Assembly: GCF_023051105.1 (NCBI RefSeq)
Contig: NZ_JALKIL010000018.1
Coordinates: forward strand, 22,216-86,215
DNA: 64,000 bases
Direction of reading: 5' to 3'
Source: Anaerobiospirillum sp. NML120449
GTDB lineage: Bacteria; Pseudomonadota; Gammaproteobacteria; Enterobacterales; Succinivibrionaceae
Shown here: in pieces, positions 9,387 to 19,760 of the stretch
Position numbering within the stretch: the first letter of the stretch is position 1
How the letters are laid out: each line of letters starts with the position of its first letter
Translations under genes and position numbers: made by a program
The notes under the pieces: generated by a model
Database searches by the model: none
The model's input: only the letters and a program-made list of their open reading frames with translations
Told to the model about the DNA's origin: nothing

Positions 9387-12107
9387 TTAATGCTGTGGAG
9401 CCAGGCGGATATGGCCGCTGGCGGCGTTGTCCTTGCTGGCCACCGCCTCATCGCGAGGCCATACGCTTGGGTACAGACTGTCGTTTAAGTGTACTGAGGT
9501 GGACTTGCGGGCACTGTCTTCAAGCAGGGCCTTGAACTCGCTGTCAGACACTCTTAAAAAAGTGTCGTCCTCATTGGCTGTACGCCATGGACCAAGCAGG
9601 GCGCCATCCTCGTCCATGTTGTTAATCTCGCCAGTGGCGGTAATACGGCTGTACGGCTGGCCATCAAGAGTGTGGTGAATAACCTCATCCTCAGCAGCAC
9701 TTGCCATTGCCGGGGCTTCTGCCTTTTCCCTGCTGTCAGTAACTGCAGCTGAAAGAATTGCCTTGTCTGCAGCATCAGCGGCTGCTGGAGCTGCCTTGTC
9801 GTGAGCTGCTGAAGCTGCGCCGGCAGCACCGCCGCCGGTACGGTTCATGGCAGCCTGAGCATCGGCTGCGCCGGCAGCTGTTGACATGTCAGGGGCAGCT
9901 GAAGCCTTGCCGCTGTCATTGAGGCTGTCCATGCGGGAGATGGAGGTAATCTTGTTTTCAATTACGCGCTGAGCTTCAGGACGGGCTGGCATGGCAGCAG
10001 CACCTGGAGGTGACTGGGTACCCTTGCCCTCAGAGAGCTCATCACGCTCTACCTGGTAGCGGTTGAATACAGGAACAGGCTGGGCATCATAGACCTTGAG
10101 CTTCTGGGCATCGGCAAAGTCAGAGGCAATGGCAAGAGCCTCGTTGAGGATATTATCCTCAAACTCAAAGTCATCAGGCAGATCCTTGACCTTCTTGACC
10201 GGGGCCTTGCCCATCAGAGCCAGACGCTCATTGGTGCTCTTAAGAGCATGCTCGTCGTCTTCCTTCTTCATTTTCTTACGCTTATCAAGGTTTACAGAAA
10301 TGACTTTCTTCTCCTTGAGAGCATAGTAACGATCGAGGTCGGCCTGGATAATCTTGAAAGCACGGCTCTTGCTGATACGCTCCTGGCTTCTGCGGGCCAG
10401 CTCAGGGACGTAGGCGGCAATGTTCAGATAGCCGTCAAAAGCTACAGGATTGATCTTGTCCCATGGCAGAGCATTGACCTCAGAGCTCTCACCAAATTCC
10501 TTGTTGTCAATAATGGCTGGCAGGAAGATATCAGGTGAAACACCCTCAAGCTGGGTAGAGCCGCCATTGATACGGTAGAACTTGGCAATGGTGTAGTGGA
10601 TTGAGCCCAGTTCGGCATCATTGAAGTCATAGACACGGGCCAGAGGCTTGGACTGCTGTACAGTACCCTTGCCAAAGGAGGTGTCGCCTACTACCAGAGC
10701 ACGGCCGTAGTCACGCAGAGCAGCAGCCATAATCTCGGAACTGGATGCGGACAGACGGTTAATCAGCACTACCAGAGGACCGTCGTAAGCTACGGACGGA
10801 TCGGTATCAAACTGTGGAATCACGTTGCCACGGGCGTCACGAACCAGAACGATTGGACCCTGCTTGATAAACAGACCGGAGGACAGTGTAGCCTCAGGCA
10901 GCAGACCGCCACCGTTGTTACGCAGGTCGACAATCAGAGCATCAACCTTGCCCTCTTTCTTGACGCGGGCAATTTCACGGGCAATATCCTGATGAAGATT
11001 GGTGTAGAAGCTCTTGATCTTGAGCACGGCAATCTTCTTGCCGTCAACTTCCTTCATCTCAATCTTGGCTTCAGAATCCTGCAGACGTACCTTGTCGCGG
11101 ATAATATCCACGCTGAAAGTAGTCATCTGGGAACCCTCGCCACGCTCGATGTCCAGGGTAACCCTGGTGCCCTTAGGGCCCTTAATCTTCTTTACTACCT
11201 CATTAAGACGCCAGCCAATGATGTCTTCATAGGAACCGTCAGCCTGACGTACGCCTACGATCTTGTCCTTGGCCTTGAGCTTCTTGCACATTTCGGCAGG
11301 AGAGCCTGGCAGAATGGAGTTGATAACTGTGTACTCATCCTCGGAGGTCAGTACGGCGCCTATACCCTCGAGGGAAAGATTGAGGTTATCGTTGAAATTC
11401 TCGCTGTCCTCAGGGCTTAGATAGCTGGTGTGAGGGTCAATGGCTGTAGCAAAGCTGTTTTCAAATACAGAGAAAACGTCCTCAGAACGAATCTGGGAGA
11501 GCTTGGCCAGTGCGGCATTGTAACGGCGCATGAGGCGCTTGCTGGCTTCTTCAGGAGTCTTGTCAGAGAGCAGCTGCAGAATATAGTCATTCTTGAGCTC
11601 ATTGATCCACTGTCTCTGAAGAGCAGTCTCATCAGGCAGGAACTCAGCATCCTTGCGGTTGAACTCAACCTGGTCATCGGTGGTCAGATCAATTTTTTTG
11701 TTCTTGATCATGTCCACAAAGAAGGAGTACTTGTTGAAGCGCTTTTTGATGGAGCTGTTGTAGATCTCGTAAGGGTAGCTCAGATCGCACAGCAAAATAG
11801 CGCGGACGATACGGTCGCGGTTGGCGTAAATCTCGTCAACTTCAGCACGTGTAAAGATGCTCTTGTTATAGTCCATGTAGTACAGATACTGCTTGATGAC
11901 CTTGTCAGCAAAAGCATTATCGACATCAATGGCCTTATAGTGAGCGCGAATGAAGCTGTTGGCCGTGCGGGTACAGGCTGTCTGGTGGATACCCTCAGGC
12001 TCCAGGACAGGCAGTTCTTCAAAAGTTGGTACCGATAATTTGGCATTAGCAGTCAGCGAACAGGCAAGGGCCGCTACTCCTAATGCAATTCTGGACAATT
12101 TAAGCAC
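9387..12107 (-). CDS. prc: Carboxy-terminal (tail-specific) processing protease
   Basis: Periplasmic serine protease that trims or degrades proteins with non-polar C-termini, including SsrA-tagged ones and penicillin-binding protein 3. A signal peptide ends at about ANA|KL (residues 22-23). A PDZ domain lies near residues 240-330. The Ser-Lys dyad is the first Ser of SSSEI (about 455) and Lys of FGKGTVQ (about 480), with the same 25-residue spacing as E. coli. The start is a GTG, with GAGG 11 nt upstream. At 906 residues it far exceeds the 682 of E. coli Prc. The extra is a C-terminal tail of roughly 200 residues, rich in Ala and acidic residues, after the conserved helical domain. proQ lies just upstream on the same strand, as in E. 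coli. Confidence 0.94.
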   Translation of the reverse strand: MLKLSRIALGVAALACSLTANAKLSVPTFEELPVLEPEGIHQTACTRTANSFIRAHYKAIDVDNAFADKVIKQYLYYMDYNKSIFTRAEVDEIYANRDRIVRAILLCDLSYPYEIYNSSIKKRFNKYSFFVDMIKNKKIDLTTDDQVEFNRKDAEFLPDETALQRQWINELKNDYILQLLSDKTPEEASKRLMRRYNAALAKLSQIRSEDVFSVFENSFATAIDPHTSYLSPEDSENFNDNLNLSLEGIGAVLTSEDEYTVINSILPGSPAEMCKKLKAKDKIVGVRQADGSYEDIIGWRLNEVVKKIKGPKGTRVTLDIERGEGSQMTTFSVDIIRDKVRLQDSEAKIEMKEVDGKKIAVLKIKSFYTNLHQDIAREIARVKKEGKVDALIVDLRNNGGGLLPEATLSSGLFIKQGPIVLVRDARGNVIPQFDTDPSVAYDGPLVVLINRLSASSSEIMAAALRDYGRALVVGDTSFGKGTVQQSKPLARVYDFNDAELGSIHYTIAKFYRINGGSTQLEGVSPDIFLPAIIDNKEFGESSEVNALPWDKINPVAFDGYLNIAAYVPELARRSQERISKSRAFKIIQADLDRYYALKEKKVISVNLDKRKKMKKEDDEHALKSTNERLALMGKAPVKKVKDLPDDFEFEDNILNEALAIASDFADAQKLKVYDAQPVPVFNRYQVERDELSEGKGTQSPPGAAAMPARPEAQRVIENKITSISRMDSLNDSGKASAAPDMSTAAGAADAQAAMNRTGGGAAGAASAAHDKAAPAAADAADKAILSAAVTDSREKAEAPAMASAAEDEVIHHTLDGQPYSRITATGEINNMDEDGALLGPWRTANEDDTFLRVSDSEFKALLEDSARKSTSVHLNDSLYPSVWPRDEAVASKDNAASGHIRLAPQH

Positions 12108-12936
12108 AGCTCAAGCTACCTCTTTGTGCCAAAAAAACATGTCAGTCATCGGGACCTCATGTCCTTCAGACTGTAAAAACCATAATCCCGCCCTCCTGCA
12201 CCAAGGCAGGCCTGAGCAGGCAGAAAATATTCTATTGCTGACACTGCCAGCTGTCACAGTGCTGGCTTAAGCTCTCCACAAAGAGCTGCGGCACTGGCTT
12301 ATGCACCGTTTAAGGACACAGAAAACTCTGCCTGAATTCGGTGAATATACCCTTTTGACAGGCCATGGCGGCCAGTGGGCGTAAAAACCCGCATGCCATA
12401 ATAGCATGATGCAATTAGAACCAAATTAGTATAGCTGAAAATTACTGTTCAGCCAGCTCCCTCAAATAAGCCGCGCAGCACACAGCACCAAAGCGGATCA
12501 GCCCCTGAGCAACATAACAGCGCCATTCCTGCCTGACAGACAAAGCACGCTCTGAGCCGTGCCCACACACCCGCCCCTTCCCTCAAAACAGGTGTCAGCC
12601 GTACAGGCATACATCCAGACAGATGGACATGCATCCAGAAAGACGGGCATGCATGCAGCTGGCATGCATGCCCGCTCTTAGCGCCAGGCTCATGACCTGC
12701 AAAAGCACCATGTCAGGCTACGCTAAGCGGGCTAAGGACAAAGGCTCACGCCCCTGCCTGCCATGACGGGCAGCGGCGAGGGTCGTGAGACCTGAGCAGC
12801 GCTATTTGGGTTGTTTTTTTTTGCGGCTGCAAAAACAAACATGCCGGACCCGCGAGGATACCGGCATGCTGTTGTACTGAAGGTAAGCCTTTGCAATGCT
12901 GTCAGCAGGCAAATGCATTCTGACAGCCTGTCAGGG
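12108..12936. other. Non-coding spacer between proQ and prc
   Basis: About 830 bp without a credible gene. It contains the proQ terminator and short CATGCATGC-type palindromic words at 12600-12680. In E. coli the proQ-prc gap is only a few bases. Confidence 0.55.
12830..12868 (-). terminator. proQ terminator
   Basis: Minus-strand stem CATGCCGG / CCGGCATG, followed by the T-rich tail TTTGTTTTTG, about 70 nt past the proQ stop. Confidence 0.8.
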
Positions 12937-13878
12937 CTACTGCTGGGCAGTACCGTCAGGACGACCGCCCTGAGACTGGGAGTGACCATGGCCACCGCCA
13001 GGACGACGGTTGTTATTGTTGTTATAACGACCGTTGTTGTTTGGACGTGGTCCACGGCTGTTAAAGTGGCCACCCTGACCATTGCGCTTTGGACGTGGAG
13101 CGCCACCACCGGTGCTCAGATATACTCTGTTTAATGGGACAGAGGCTGGAATGCCGTTGTTCAGGGTGATACTTACTACATCGCCCTTGAGTGGCTCACT
13201 GACAGTGCCCTTGACGTAGCTGCGCTCTGTGGAGATATACACATAGCGGCCTGGGCGGATATCTGATTCCTTGGCTGGCTCGTAAGTGCGCTGCGGAGCA
13301 CCGTTACGGTTGTTAAAGCGACGCTGGCCGTTGTTCTGGCCATCACGACTGAAGCGGCGCTGACCATCCTGACCTTCACCTGGACGGCGTGGACCGCGAC
13401 TCTGAGGACGGCCCTGTGGCTTCTTAGGACGGGCTGGACGGCGCTTGGAGTTGATCTCGGTAAAGCGGGTACGGGCATACTCTGCATGCTCGGCATTTAC
13501 CGCATCCACCTCATTGCCATTGAGATCCACACGCATGGCGCCTTCACGAACACTGTAGAAATAGCGCAGACGGGTGGTGTAGACACGTACGGCAGCACGC
13601 ACCTTGGAGATGGACAGGCCCTCGATATCAGCAACTAATGGCTTGAGATCCTCAAGAATACCGATCTTTAAAGGCTTGCAGTCGCCCTCTTTGATAAAGG
13701 CTTTTGGGAAGTGTACATAAAGCAGCTCCAGGGCTTCCTTGATGTGCTCCTGGTGAGTACCGCCATTATCGCCATCAGCACTCTGGTTGTCAGCTGCGAC
13801 CTTTTCATCAGCTGCAGGGGCAGCAGCAGTGTTTTCAAGCTCTGCTGAGCCGTCAGCTAAAGTATCTCTGTTTTCCAC
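12937..13878 (-). CDS. proQ: RNA chaperone ProQ (FinO/ProQ family)
   Basis: Global small-RNA-binding chaperone. The FinO domain spans about residues 40-130 (HFPKAFIKEG, PLKIGILEDL, RYFYSVREGAMRVDL). Next comes a Lys/Arg/Pro-rich linker, then a Tudor-like C-terminal domain (RPGRYVYIS, GDVVSITLNNG). Unlike E. coli ProQ, it continues into a 40-50-residue Arg/Gly/Asn/His-rich tail. The linker and tail together carry several RGP/RRPG motifs. The start is set at the GTG at 13878, because GGAG lies 7 nt upstream and the resulting N-terminus MENRDTL matches E. coli MENQPKL. An ATG nine codons earlier lacks a ribosome site. It sits upstream of prc, as in E. coli. Confidence 0.93.
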   Translation of the reverse strand: MENRDTLADGSAELENTAAAPAADEKVAADNQSADGDNGGTHQEHIKEALELLYVHFPKAFIKEGDCKPLKIGILEDLKPLVADIEGLSISKVRAAVRVYTTRLRYFYSVREGAMRVDLNGNEVDAVNAEHAEYARTRFTEINSKRRPARPKKPQGRPQSRGPRRPGEGQDGQRRFSRDGQNNGQRRFNNRNGAPQRTYEPAKESDIRPGRYVYISTERSYVKGTVSEPLKGDVVSITLNNGIPASVPLNRVYLSTGGGAPRPKRNGQGGHFNSRGPRPNNNGRYNNNNNRRPGGGHGHSQSQGGRPDGTAQQ

Positions 13879-14909
13879 TAAAAAACTCCAAATCGCTGGT
13901 TCCATGGACTAAAAAGCCAAAAAGTCCTGATAAGAACAGATTGTGCTGTATGGCCAGGCCACGGGCAGCAATCGTCCCCGGCAAAACTCTCGTTAACACA
14001 ATCTAAGAACCCTGAAGCACCTGAACAGCCGGCGCCAACGATATCGCCCTGTTAAGTAAAGCTCTTAGTACGTGCCTTCATGCCGCCCGGAGCTGAGCAT
14101 GAGACTAAAAAAACAGACTGCTGAAGTCAGTAACCGGCGGTTCCGTCACTCCATGACGGCACATAAAGCTGCTGACTGGCCCATAAAAAGGCCCTTATGA
14201 GTCTGAAAGGAAAAACCAATACCTCTCATGATGCAATTTTCCCGCAGCTAAATCAACATTTATATGTAGTTACAGGCAAGATATCCTGACTTGCATATAT
14301 ATGAAAAGCTGCAGCTGCCCGTACTGGCCGGGCCCGTGCACCATATCGGCTGTCTGTCAGCCGATTTTGTCCAGATTCTGTTACTGCACCAGACAGTCAT
14401 TGCCCCCCAACAACAATACCCCGCGCTCCCGTACCTGCCTCAAATACATCACGCATTTGACTCTGGAAACAGACAGCAGGCAGCACTGTGGCTTAAAGGT
14501 GCATGCGCACGCCCGGCACAGCACCTTGGCCGCCCTGGTACATCCTGGTACATCCTGGCAAGCCCCGCCAGGATTAACCTGCCCATCGTGATTGTGATGC
14601 AAGGCAGGAATCAGCTGACAGTCACGCTGGTCTTGCCACGCTGGTCATATCCAGCAATGACCGACAAAAGGCCATAAGGCTGTACTGGAAGTGACCAGAG
14701 CTCATGACGCTGTGACTTGAACCCGTCTCTAAGTGTGGTGACGGGACAGTTCTGCAAATCTTTACAGAGGCTCAGTGCACCCTTGCTGATTTGCTTACAG
14801 CCTGCATACTGCAGGCGCAGTGGCCTGCGACTGCAGCATGCAGGAAGATTTGCGGATGTGTACTTGCTCAGATTGCTGGCACCATGGTCATTGAGATTGC
14901 CGGGTATGG
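13879..14909. other. 1-kb non-coding stretch between kdsB and proQ
   Basis: No credible gene. The ORFs at 14291-14677 have no family resemblance. The proQ promoter should be near 13880-14000, but no clear consensus pair is seen. Confidence 0.5.
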
Positions 14910-15704
14910 CTACTTGCCCTGGGATGCAAAAATTCGGTTGACGCGCTCGAGATCGGCTGCGGTATCTACACCAGTCTCTGGAGGACGTTCGGTGGTGGCA
15001 ACTGCTATCTTCATGCCGTAATGCAGCAGACGCAACTGCTCAAGAGATTCGGCTACTTCAATAGCAGCAGGCTCTTTTTGCAGATAGTCCAGAATGGTAG
15101 CAGCTCTATATCCATAAATGCCAATGTGGTGATAGTGCTTGAACTTGAGCTCGGTGACTGCCTGCTGTCCCTGAGCAAAATTGTCGCGCTCATAAGGAAT
15201 AGGAGTACGGCTGAAGTACAGGGCAAAATTGTCTTTGTCCATAACTACCTTTACGCAGTTAGGGTCAAAGACATCATCAATGCTGCTGATTGGGTTGCAA
15301 AGAGTGGACATCTGAGCACCGGAGCTTGCCAGCAGTGCAGCTACCTCATCTATATGATCGCGTGTAATCAGAGGCTCATCGCCCTGAACATTGACCACAA
15401 TGGTCTGAGGATCAATGTTTCTAATACGCAGCATCTCAGCAATTCGCTCTGTACCTGAACGTGGATTCTGAGAGGTCATACATACGGTAAGACGGCTGTC
15501 CTGACGGCTGAGCGGTTCCAGAGCCTGAGCCACCAGTTCATGATCTACGCAGGCTACGACCTCACTTGCTGAAGACTCCAGAGCCTTCTGACAGACTCTG
15601 ACAATCATAGGAGCGCCACCAACGTCAGCAAGCGGCTTGCCTGCAAGGCGTGTGGAGGCATAGCGTGCCGGAATAGCCACCATGTAGTCGACATTTTTGC
15701 TCAT
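14910..15704 (-). CDS. kdsB: 3-deoxy-manno-octulosonate cytidylyltransferase
   Basis: Activates Kdo with CTP to CMP-Kdo, the donor for LPS inner-core assembly. The nucleotidyltransferase signature IPARYASTRLAGKPLADVGG is at residues 11-30. Also present are SGTERIAE, NVQGDEPLI (about residue 107), and the FSRTPIPYERD segment. The 264 residues compare with 248 in E. coli. The ATG follows AGAGGA at 9 nt. It lies 230 bp downstream of lpxK on the same strand; in E. coli the order is lpxK, two small genes, kdsB, so the LPS gene association is kept. Confidence 0.96.
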   Translation of the reverse strand: MSKNVDYMVAIPARYASTRLAGKPLADVGGAPMIVRVCQKALESSASEVVACVDHELVAQALEPLSRQDSRLTVCMTSQNPRSGTERIAEMLRIRNIDPQTIVVNVQGDEPLITRDHIDEVAALLASSGAQMSTLCNPISSIDDVFDPNCVKVVMDKDNFALYFSRTPIPYERDNFAQGQQAVTELKFKHYHHIGIYGYRAATILDYLQKEPAAIEVAESLEQLRLLHYGMKIAVATTERPPETGVDTAADLERVNRIFASQGK

Positions 15705-15932
15705 GATATTAGTCCTCTGTGCCGCCTCATAAAGGCTGAAAATATGCTGTACTCACCACCAGCTGGCCTAAGTCACAGCAAAGTGCTTAAGCTCAGATGG
15801 CTTTACCGTTCAGACAAAACCTCAGTGAAGGTACAAACCAGTTAAAACCAGTGGGGTGCAGCAGAGCCTGAACATGTTACTGATGCCGCCCGGTCAGCTC
15901 TTATATACCTTTTGTATAAGGTATCAGCCAGC

Positions 15933-17798
15933 CTACTTACGGCGCTTGAGCTCGCGTGGCAGTGCATCAGGATCGAAATCGCGACGCTGCTTTTTCAAAG
16001 AAAAAATGTCCTTGCCATCATCATGCGCCTTAACGCTTCTAAGGTCATTGATGCTCTCAGAGACAGAACTGTCCCTGCCTTTTGCTTCCCCTGCAGCTGA
16101 GCTGGCAGCATTGTCAGTCTGACCGGCATTGTCTGCCATATCGTCCTTGTCTGCCATATCGTCCTTGTCTGTCCGAGCGGACTGATTATCGTCTGGGGCA
16201 TCGACCCTGGCGGAATCTGAGCTGCTCTCTGAGCTGCTCTCTGCTCCGGTTGCGTTGCTGGCTGCTCCGGTTGCGTTGCCGACTTCTCCGGTTGCGTTGC
16301 CGGCTTCTCCAGTTGTGCTGCTCTCTGTAAGATTCTGTTCTTCAGCGGTGTCAGGGGAGTCGGAGCTGTCGTCATCGCCTGAGCGTGATGACTTGTACTT
16401 AAGGCTCTTTTTCAGGGACTTGTGCTCCTTGCCCTCGCCATCATCATCGCCCTGATGGGCTCCATCATGAGCACCGTCATTAGCACTGTCGCTGTTTGCA
16501 GTTGAGCTTCTCATGCTGCTCTCATATGAGTCATGAGCTGAATACTCGTAATGAACGGACTCAGCGCCATTGTCATACTGTGCATCAGGATTGTCAGCAT
16601 CGCGTTCCAGATCCTCAGGCGCTATGGCAGGAGTAGTATCCGGCGTCATTGGGGCAGCGGCTGGAGATGGATTGGTATTGGCATGAATGGCCGCCCAGCG
16701 GGCATTGTGCTCAGCTACTTCCTCAAGAGAATCCACCAGATCAATTTCAGGTCTGATGTAGCCGGCCTTTTCACGTTCCTTGAGGCGCTTTTCCACACGG
16801 GAGCGGCTCTGCTTTACCTTGCCTACCACATCATCATAGAACTGTTTGCTCAGGTGAGCACTGACGTTGAGGACAAAGACATTGGAAAGATTGTTACGTG
16901 CAGCCTCTGACTGATACTTGATGGCATCCTTGGAGGTCATGACAACAGGTCCTTTGGAGGCCAGAGCAGCAAGGCGCTCGTAATCAATACGGTCATGATC
17001 GCCTACTTCAACACGCTCGGCTACAGTAAAGCCGCAGTCTTCAAGGGTTTTGTAGAAACGGTCAGGATTGCCAATACCTGCAATAGCAATCACACGGCTC
17101 TTTGGCTGCAGTACTTCCTGTGACTTGAGGTTAAGCGGCACTATGGAACTCTGCTTGAGGACCATAGGAAAATAGCCAAGGTGGGCCACAGCACCGGATA
17201 CTACTACAGTATCAACGGTTTTAAGACGCCAGCGGGCCTCACGCAGCGGACCGGCTGGAAGCAGATGACCGTTACCCAGCATACGGGCACCGTCGAGCAC
17301 ACAAATCTCAACATCACGATCAAGAGCGTAATGTTGCAGACCATCATCGGTAATGATGAGGTCAACCCCCAGTCCGACCAGGTAGTCAGCGCCACGGTTA
17401 CGCTGCGGATCGATAACTACAGGGGCACCGGTCTCACGGCGTATCAGACATGGCTCATCACCATAAATAACAGGATCGGCATCCAGTGGAACCTGAGCCG
17501 GGAACTGGGCACCTTTGGCCTTGTATCCACGGCTGAGCACACCAGGATTGAAACCACGGGCACGCAGCTCCTTTACCAGGGCAATACAGATAGGAGTCTT
17601 GCCACTGCCACCGACAGTGATACCACCTACTACAACTACCGGGACCACAGGGCCTTCAGTTTTACACAGACCATTGGCATAAAAAGCACGCCTTGCGGCA
17701 GCAACCACGCCAAAAAGTGATGAAAAAGGCAGCAGCGGCAGCTGCAGTAAAAATGAGGTAATGTTTCGTCCGTACCAGATATTATTTAGAAAAGACAC
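15933..17798 (-). CDS. lpxK: Tetraacyldisaccharide 4'-kinase with long disordered tail
   Basis: Phosphorylates the 4' position of the lipid A disaccharide at the inner membrane. Residues 1 to about 330 match LpxK: an N-terminal membrane helix, the Walker A GGITVGGSGKTP at 58-69, VLSRGY, the DDGLQHY motif and DHDRIDY. The start is a GTG that gives MSFLNNIWYGRN. E. coli LpxK has 328 residues; this ORF has 621. The extra 290 residues are a low-complexity Ser/Asp/Glu/Ala tail with four NATGE/NATGA repeats and duplicated DDMADKDDMAD, ending in a basic DALPRELKRRK. No stop or frameshift separates the tail, so it appears to be translated. kdsB follows; msbA is not adjacent. Confidence 0.93.
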   Translation of the reverse strand: MSFLNNIWYGRNITSFLLQLPLLPFSSLFGVVAAARRAFYANGLCKTEGPVVPVVVVGGITVGGSGKTPICIALVKELRARGFNPGVLSRGYKAKGAQFPAQVPLDADPVIYGDEPCLIRRETGAPVVIDPQRNRGADYLVGLGVDLIITDDGLQHYALDRDVEICVLDGARMLGNGHLLPAGPLREARWRLKTVDTVVVSGAVAHLGYFPMVLKQSSIVPLNLKSQEVLQPKSRVIAIAGIGNPDRFYKTLEDCGFTVAERVEVGDHDRIDYERLAALASKGPVVMTSKDAIKYQSEAARNNLSNVFVLNVSAHLSKQFYDDVVGKVKQSRSRVEKRLKEREKAGYIRPEIDLVDSLEEVAEHNARWAAIHANTNPSPAAAPMTPDTTPAIAPEDLERDADNPDAQYDNGAESVHYEYSAHDSYESSMRSSTANSDSANDGAHDGAHQGDDDGEGKEHKSLKKSLKYKSSRSGDDDSSDSPDTAEEQNLTESSTTGEAGNATGEVGNATGAASNATGAESSSESSSDSARVDAPDDNQSARTDKDDMADKDDMADNAGQTDNAASSAAGEAKGRDSSVSESINDLRSVKAHDDGKDIFSLKKQRRDFDPDALPRELKRRK

Positions 17799-18502
17799 TC
17801 TCTTGTCCCCGGAAACAGCGTGAACCTGATTAATAAAAGGGCATGATTATACCATGAACCCCGGCATTGGACAGCAGACCATGCCTGGCACCGGACGAAA
17901 AATTCCCAGCCATTCCCCGCCTGTCCCGCGCCTCTGCAAAAGCATTCCTGGCGGCCCCGTCTGAGATTATGACAAAGCATGACAGCATAAGTTCCGAGCC
18001 AGAGAGAACTTACGTCAAGATTACTCCATCATCAGCCCAGCCAGTACCTGCAAAAGCGCAGACCTCTGCCCATAAACAATGACTCAGACAGCGGCACTGA
18101 TACAAAGAATCATCGCCCATTACATGAGCCCCAGCCCTGACATGCCCTGCTCTGCCATGCACTGCCCTGTCAGGCCAGGCAATAACCTTGTCCTGACATT
18201 ACCGGCGGGGAACCAGGAAAGGCTATTGACCGCATGCAGGGATCAGGTGTCAGAGCAAGAGGAGTTTGTGCAGTTCATAATGCAGGTGCCTGAATAGCAG
18301 GTAACCGGTACAACTGACTAAATTACAAGCCAGATTTTGTTGTACTCTGAACTTACGGTCGTCAGTCAGCCCCGCTGTGTCCCGGCAAAACTTCTGCAGG
18401 GAATATTGCAGCCTGGAATATTGCAGCAGTCATTTGCAGCACTGGATTTACTTCATGATCATCTCTGGAGGAAGCTCTTGTTTGTCAGCAAGGCAGGCAG
18501 GT

Positions 18503-18526
18503 ATGCATGCATGCATGCATGCATGC
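18503..18526. repeat. (ATGC)6 microsatellite
   Basis: Six perfect ATGC units, self-complementary, in non-coding DNA. Confidence 0.95.
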
Positions 18527-19640
18527 CTGTTCAGGTCATTGGCTGATATCATCAGAATTTTGTGCTCCAGGATTTTGTGCAGCTGGATGCCGCGTCAGCT
18601 CATTTAATGCAGGGAAAGCGGGTATATGCGCTTTTGTGGAGCGAAAATGCGGATTTTTTTGCGCTCAATTTTTTCAAATAAGATTTGCCGTATTTAAGCC
18701 TTTTAATCGATTTTCCTGCCTTGTCCGTAAATAATTTGGCTCTGGAAATGTCCCTCTGAAACTGACAGATACGGCCCTTTGACTGCAATAATCACAGCCC
18801 GCTTTTTCCCTGCATTACCTGTTAAATATGCTGTGCCAGATCATACTGAGCTCTGTATCGGGCCAATGGCAATCAAGTCAGGCGGTTGAATTTTTAACAA
18901 CTATGAGCGTATCATTATGTCCCGCAAGGCTGATACAGTTAAAATCAGCTTCAGGCATTTGACAATGTCATCGAGTCCATATCTGATACGGGCTATCCGA
19001 CATTTACCTGACAGACATGTATATTCCGCTGTCCGACTCTGATTGTCCGGACCTTACTGCTGCGGAACAATAAGTTAACAGTTAGATTTTCATACCTGAT
19101 TCCCCTGAGTGTCCAACTGCCTCCCTGGAATGAGTAAATTCCTCTTAACAGGAAATGAATTTAATCTGAGCCTGAACCAGGGCTCTTTTTTCAGACTGCC
19201 GCTATGCCACCACAGGTTGTGTTTGCCAGACCTTCCTTATGCCAGGCGCTTAAATGGCAGCCGTCCCATGCTTCAATAAGCAATATACACAGGGCCTGAA
19301 AGTTCTGCAGTTCCCAGCTGACTGTATTTGTCTTCAATCTGGCCCTGAACACAATTTAATCAGTACCATTTGCACTCACAGCCTCTGCAATGCAGGAGCG
19401 CCATCATCATATCTATTGCTGCATGCACAGGCAGACCAGCTCTTTGACCGGCTTAATATGCAGCTAAGAGAGTTAATGTTTATTTCACGGGATTAGTCCC
19501 GATGCCACCAGGTATGGATCAAACTGTCAGCACCGACAACTGACAATAAGTGCTGGTGCACTCGACATTAAGAGAATGCAGGATAAACCTGAACACCACC
19601 GGACAGATTGAAGTCATGACTGCTTGTCAAAATGGCATGT

Positions 19641-19760
19641 AATACCATGCTGTGTGATGTCATGCCGTGCTGTGTAATGTCATGCCGTGCTGTGTAATGT
19701 CATGCCGTGCCGTGTAATGTCATGCCGTGCCGTGCCGTGTAATGTCATGCCGTGTCATGT
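19641..19760. repeat. 20-bp tandem repeat, about 5-6 units
   Basis: Units of the form CATGCCGTGCTGTGTAATGT, one of them with an extra CCGTG. They lie head to tail in the gene desert. Confidence 0.9.
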
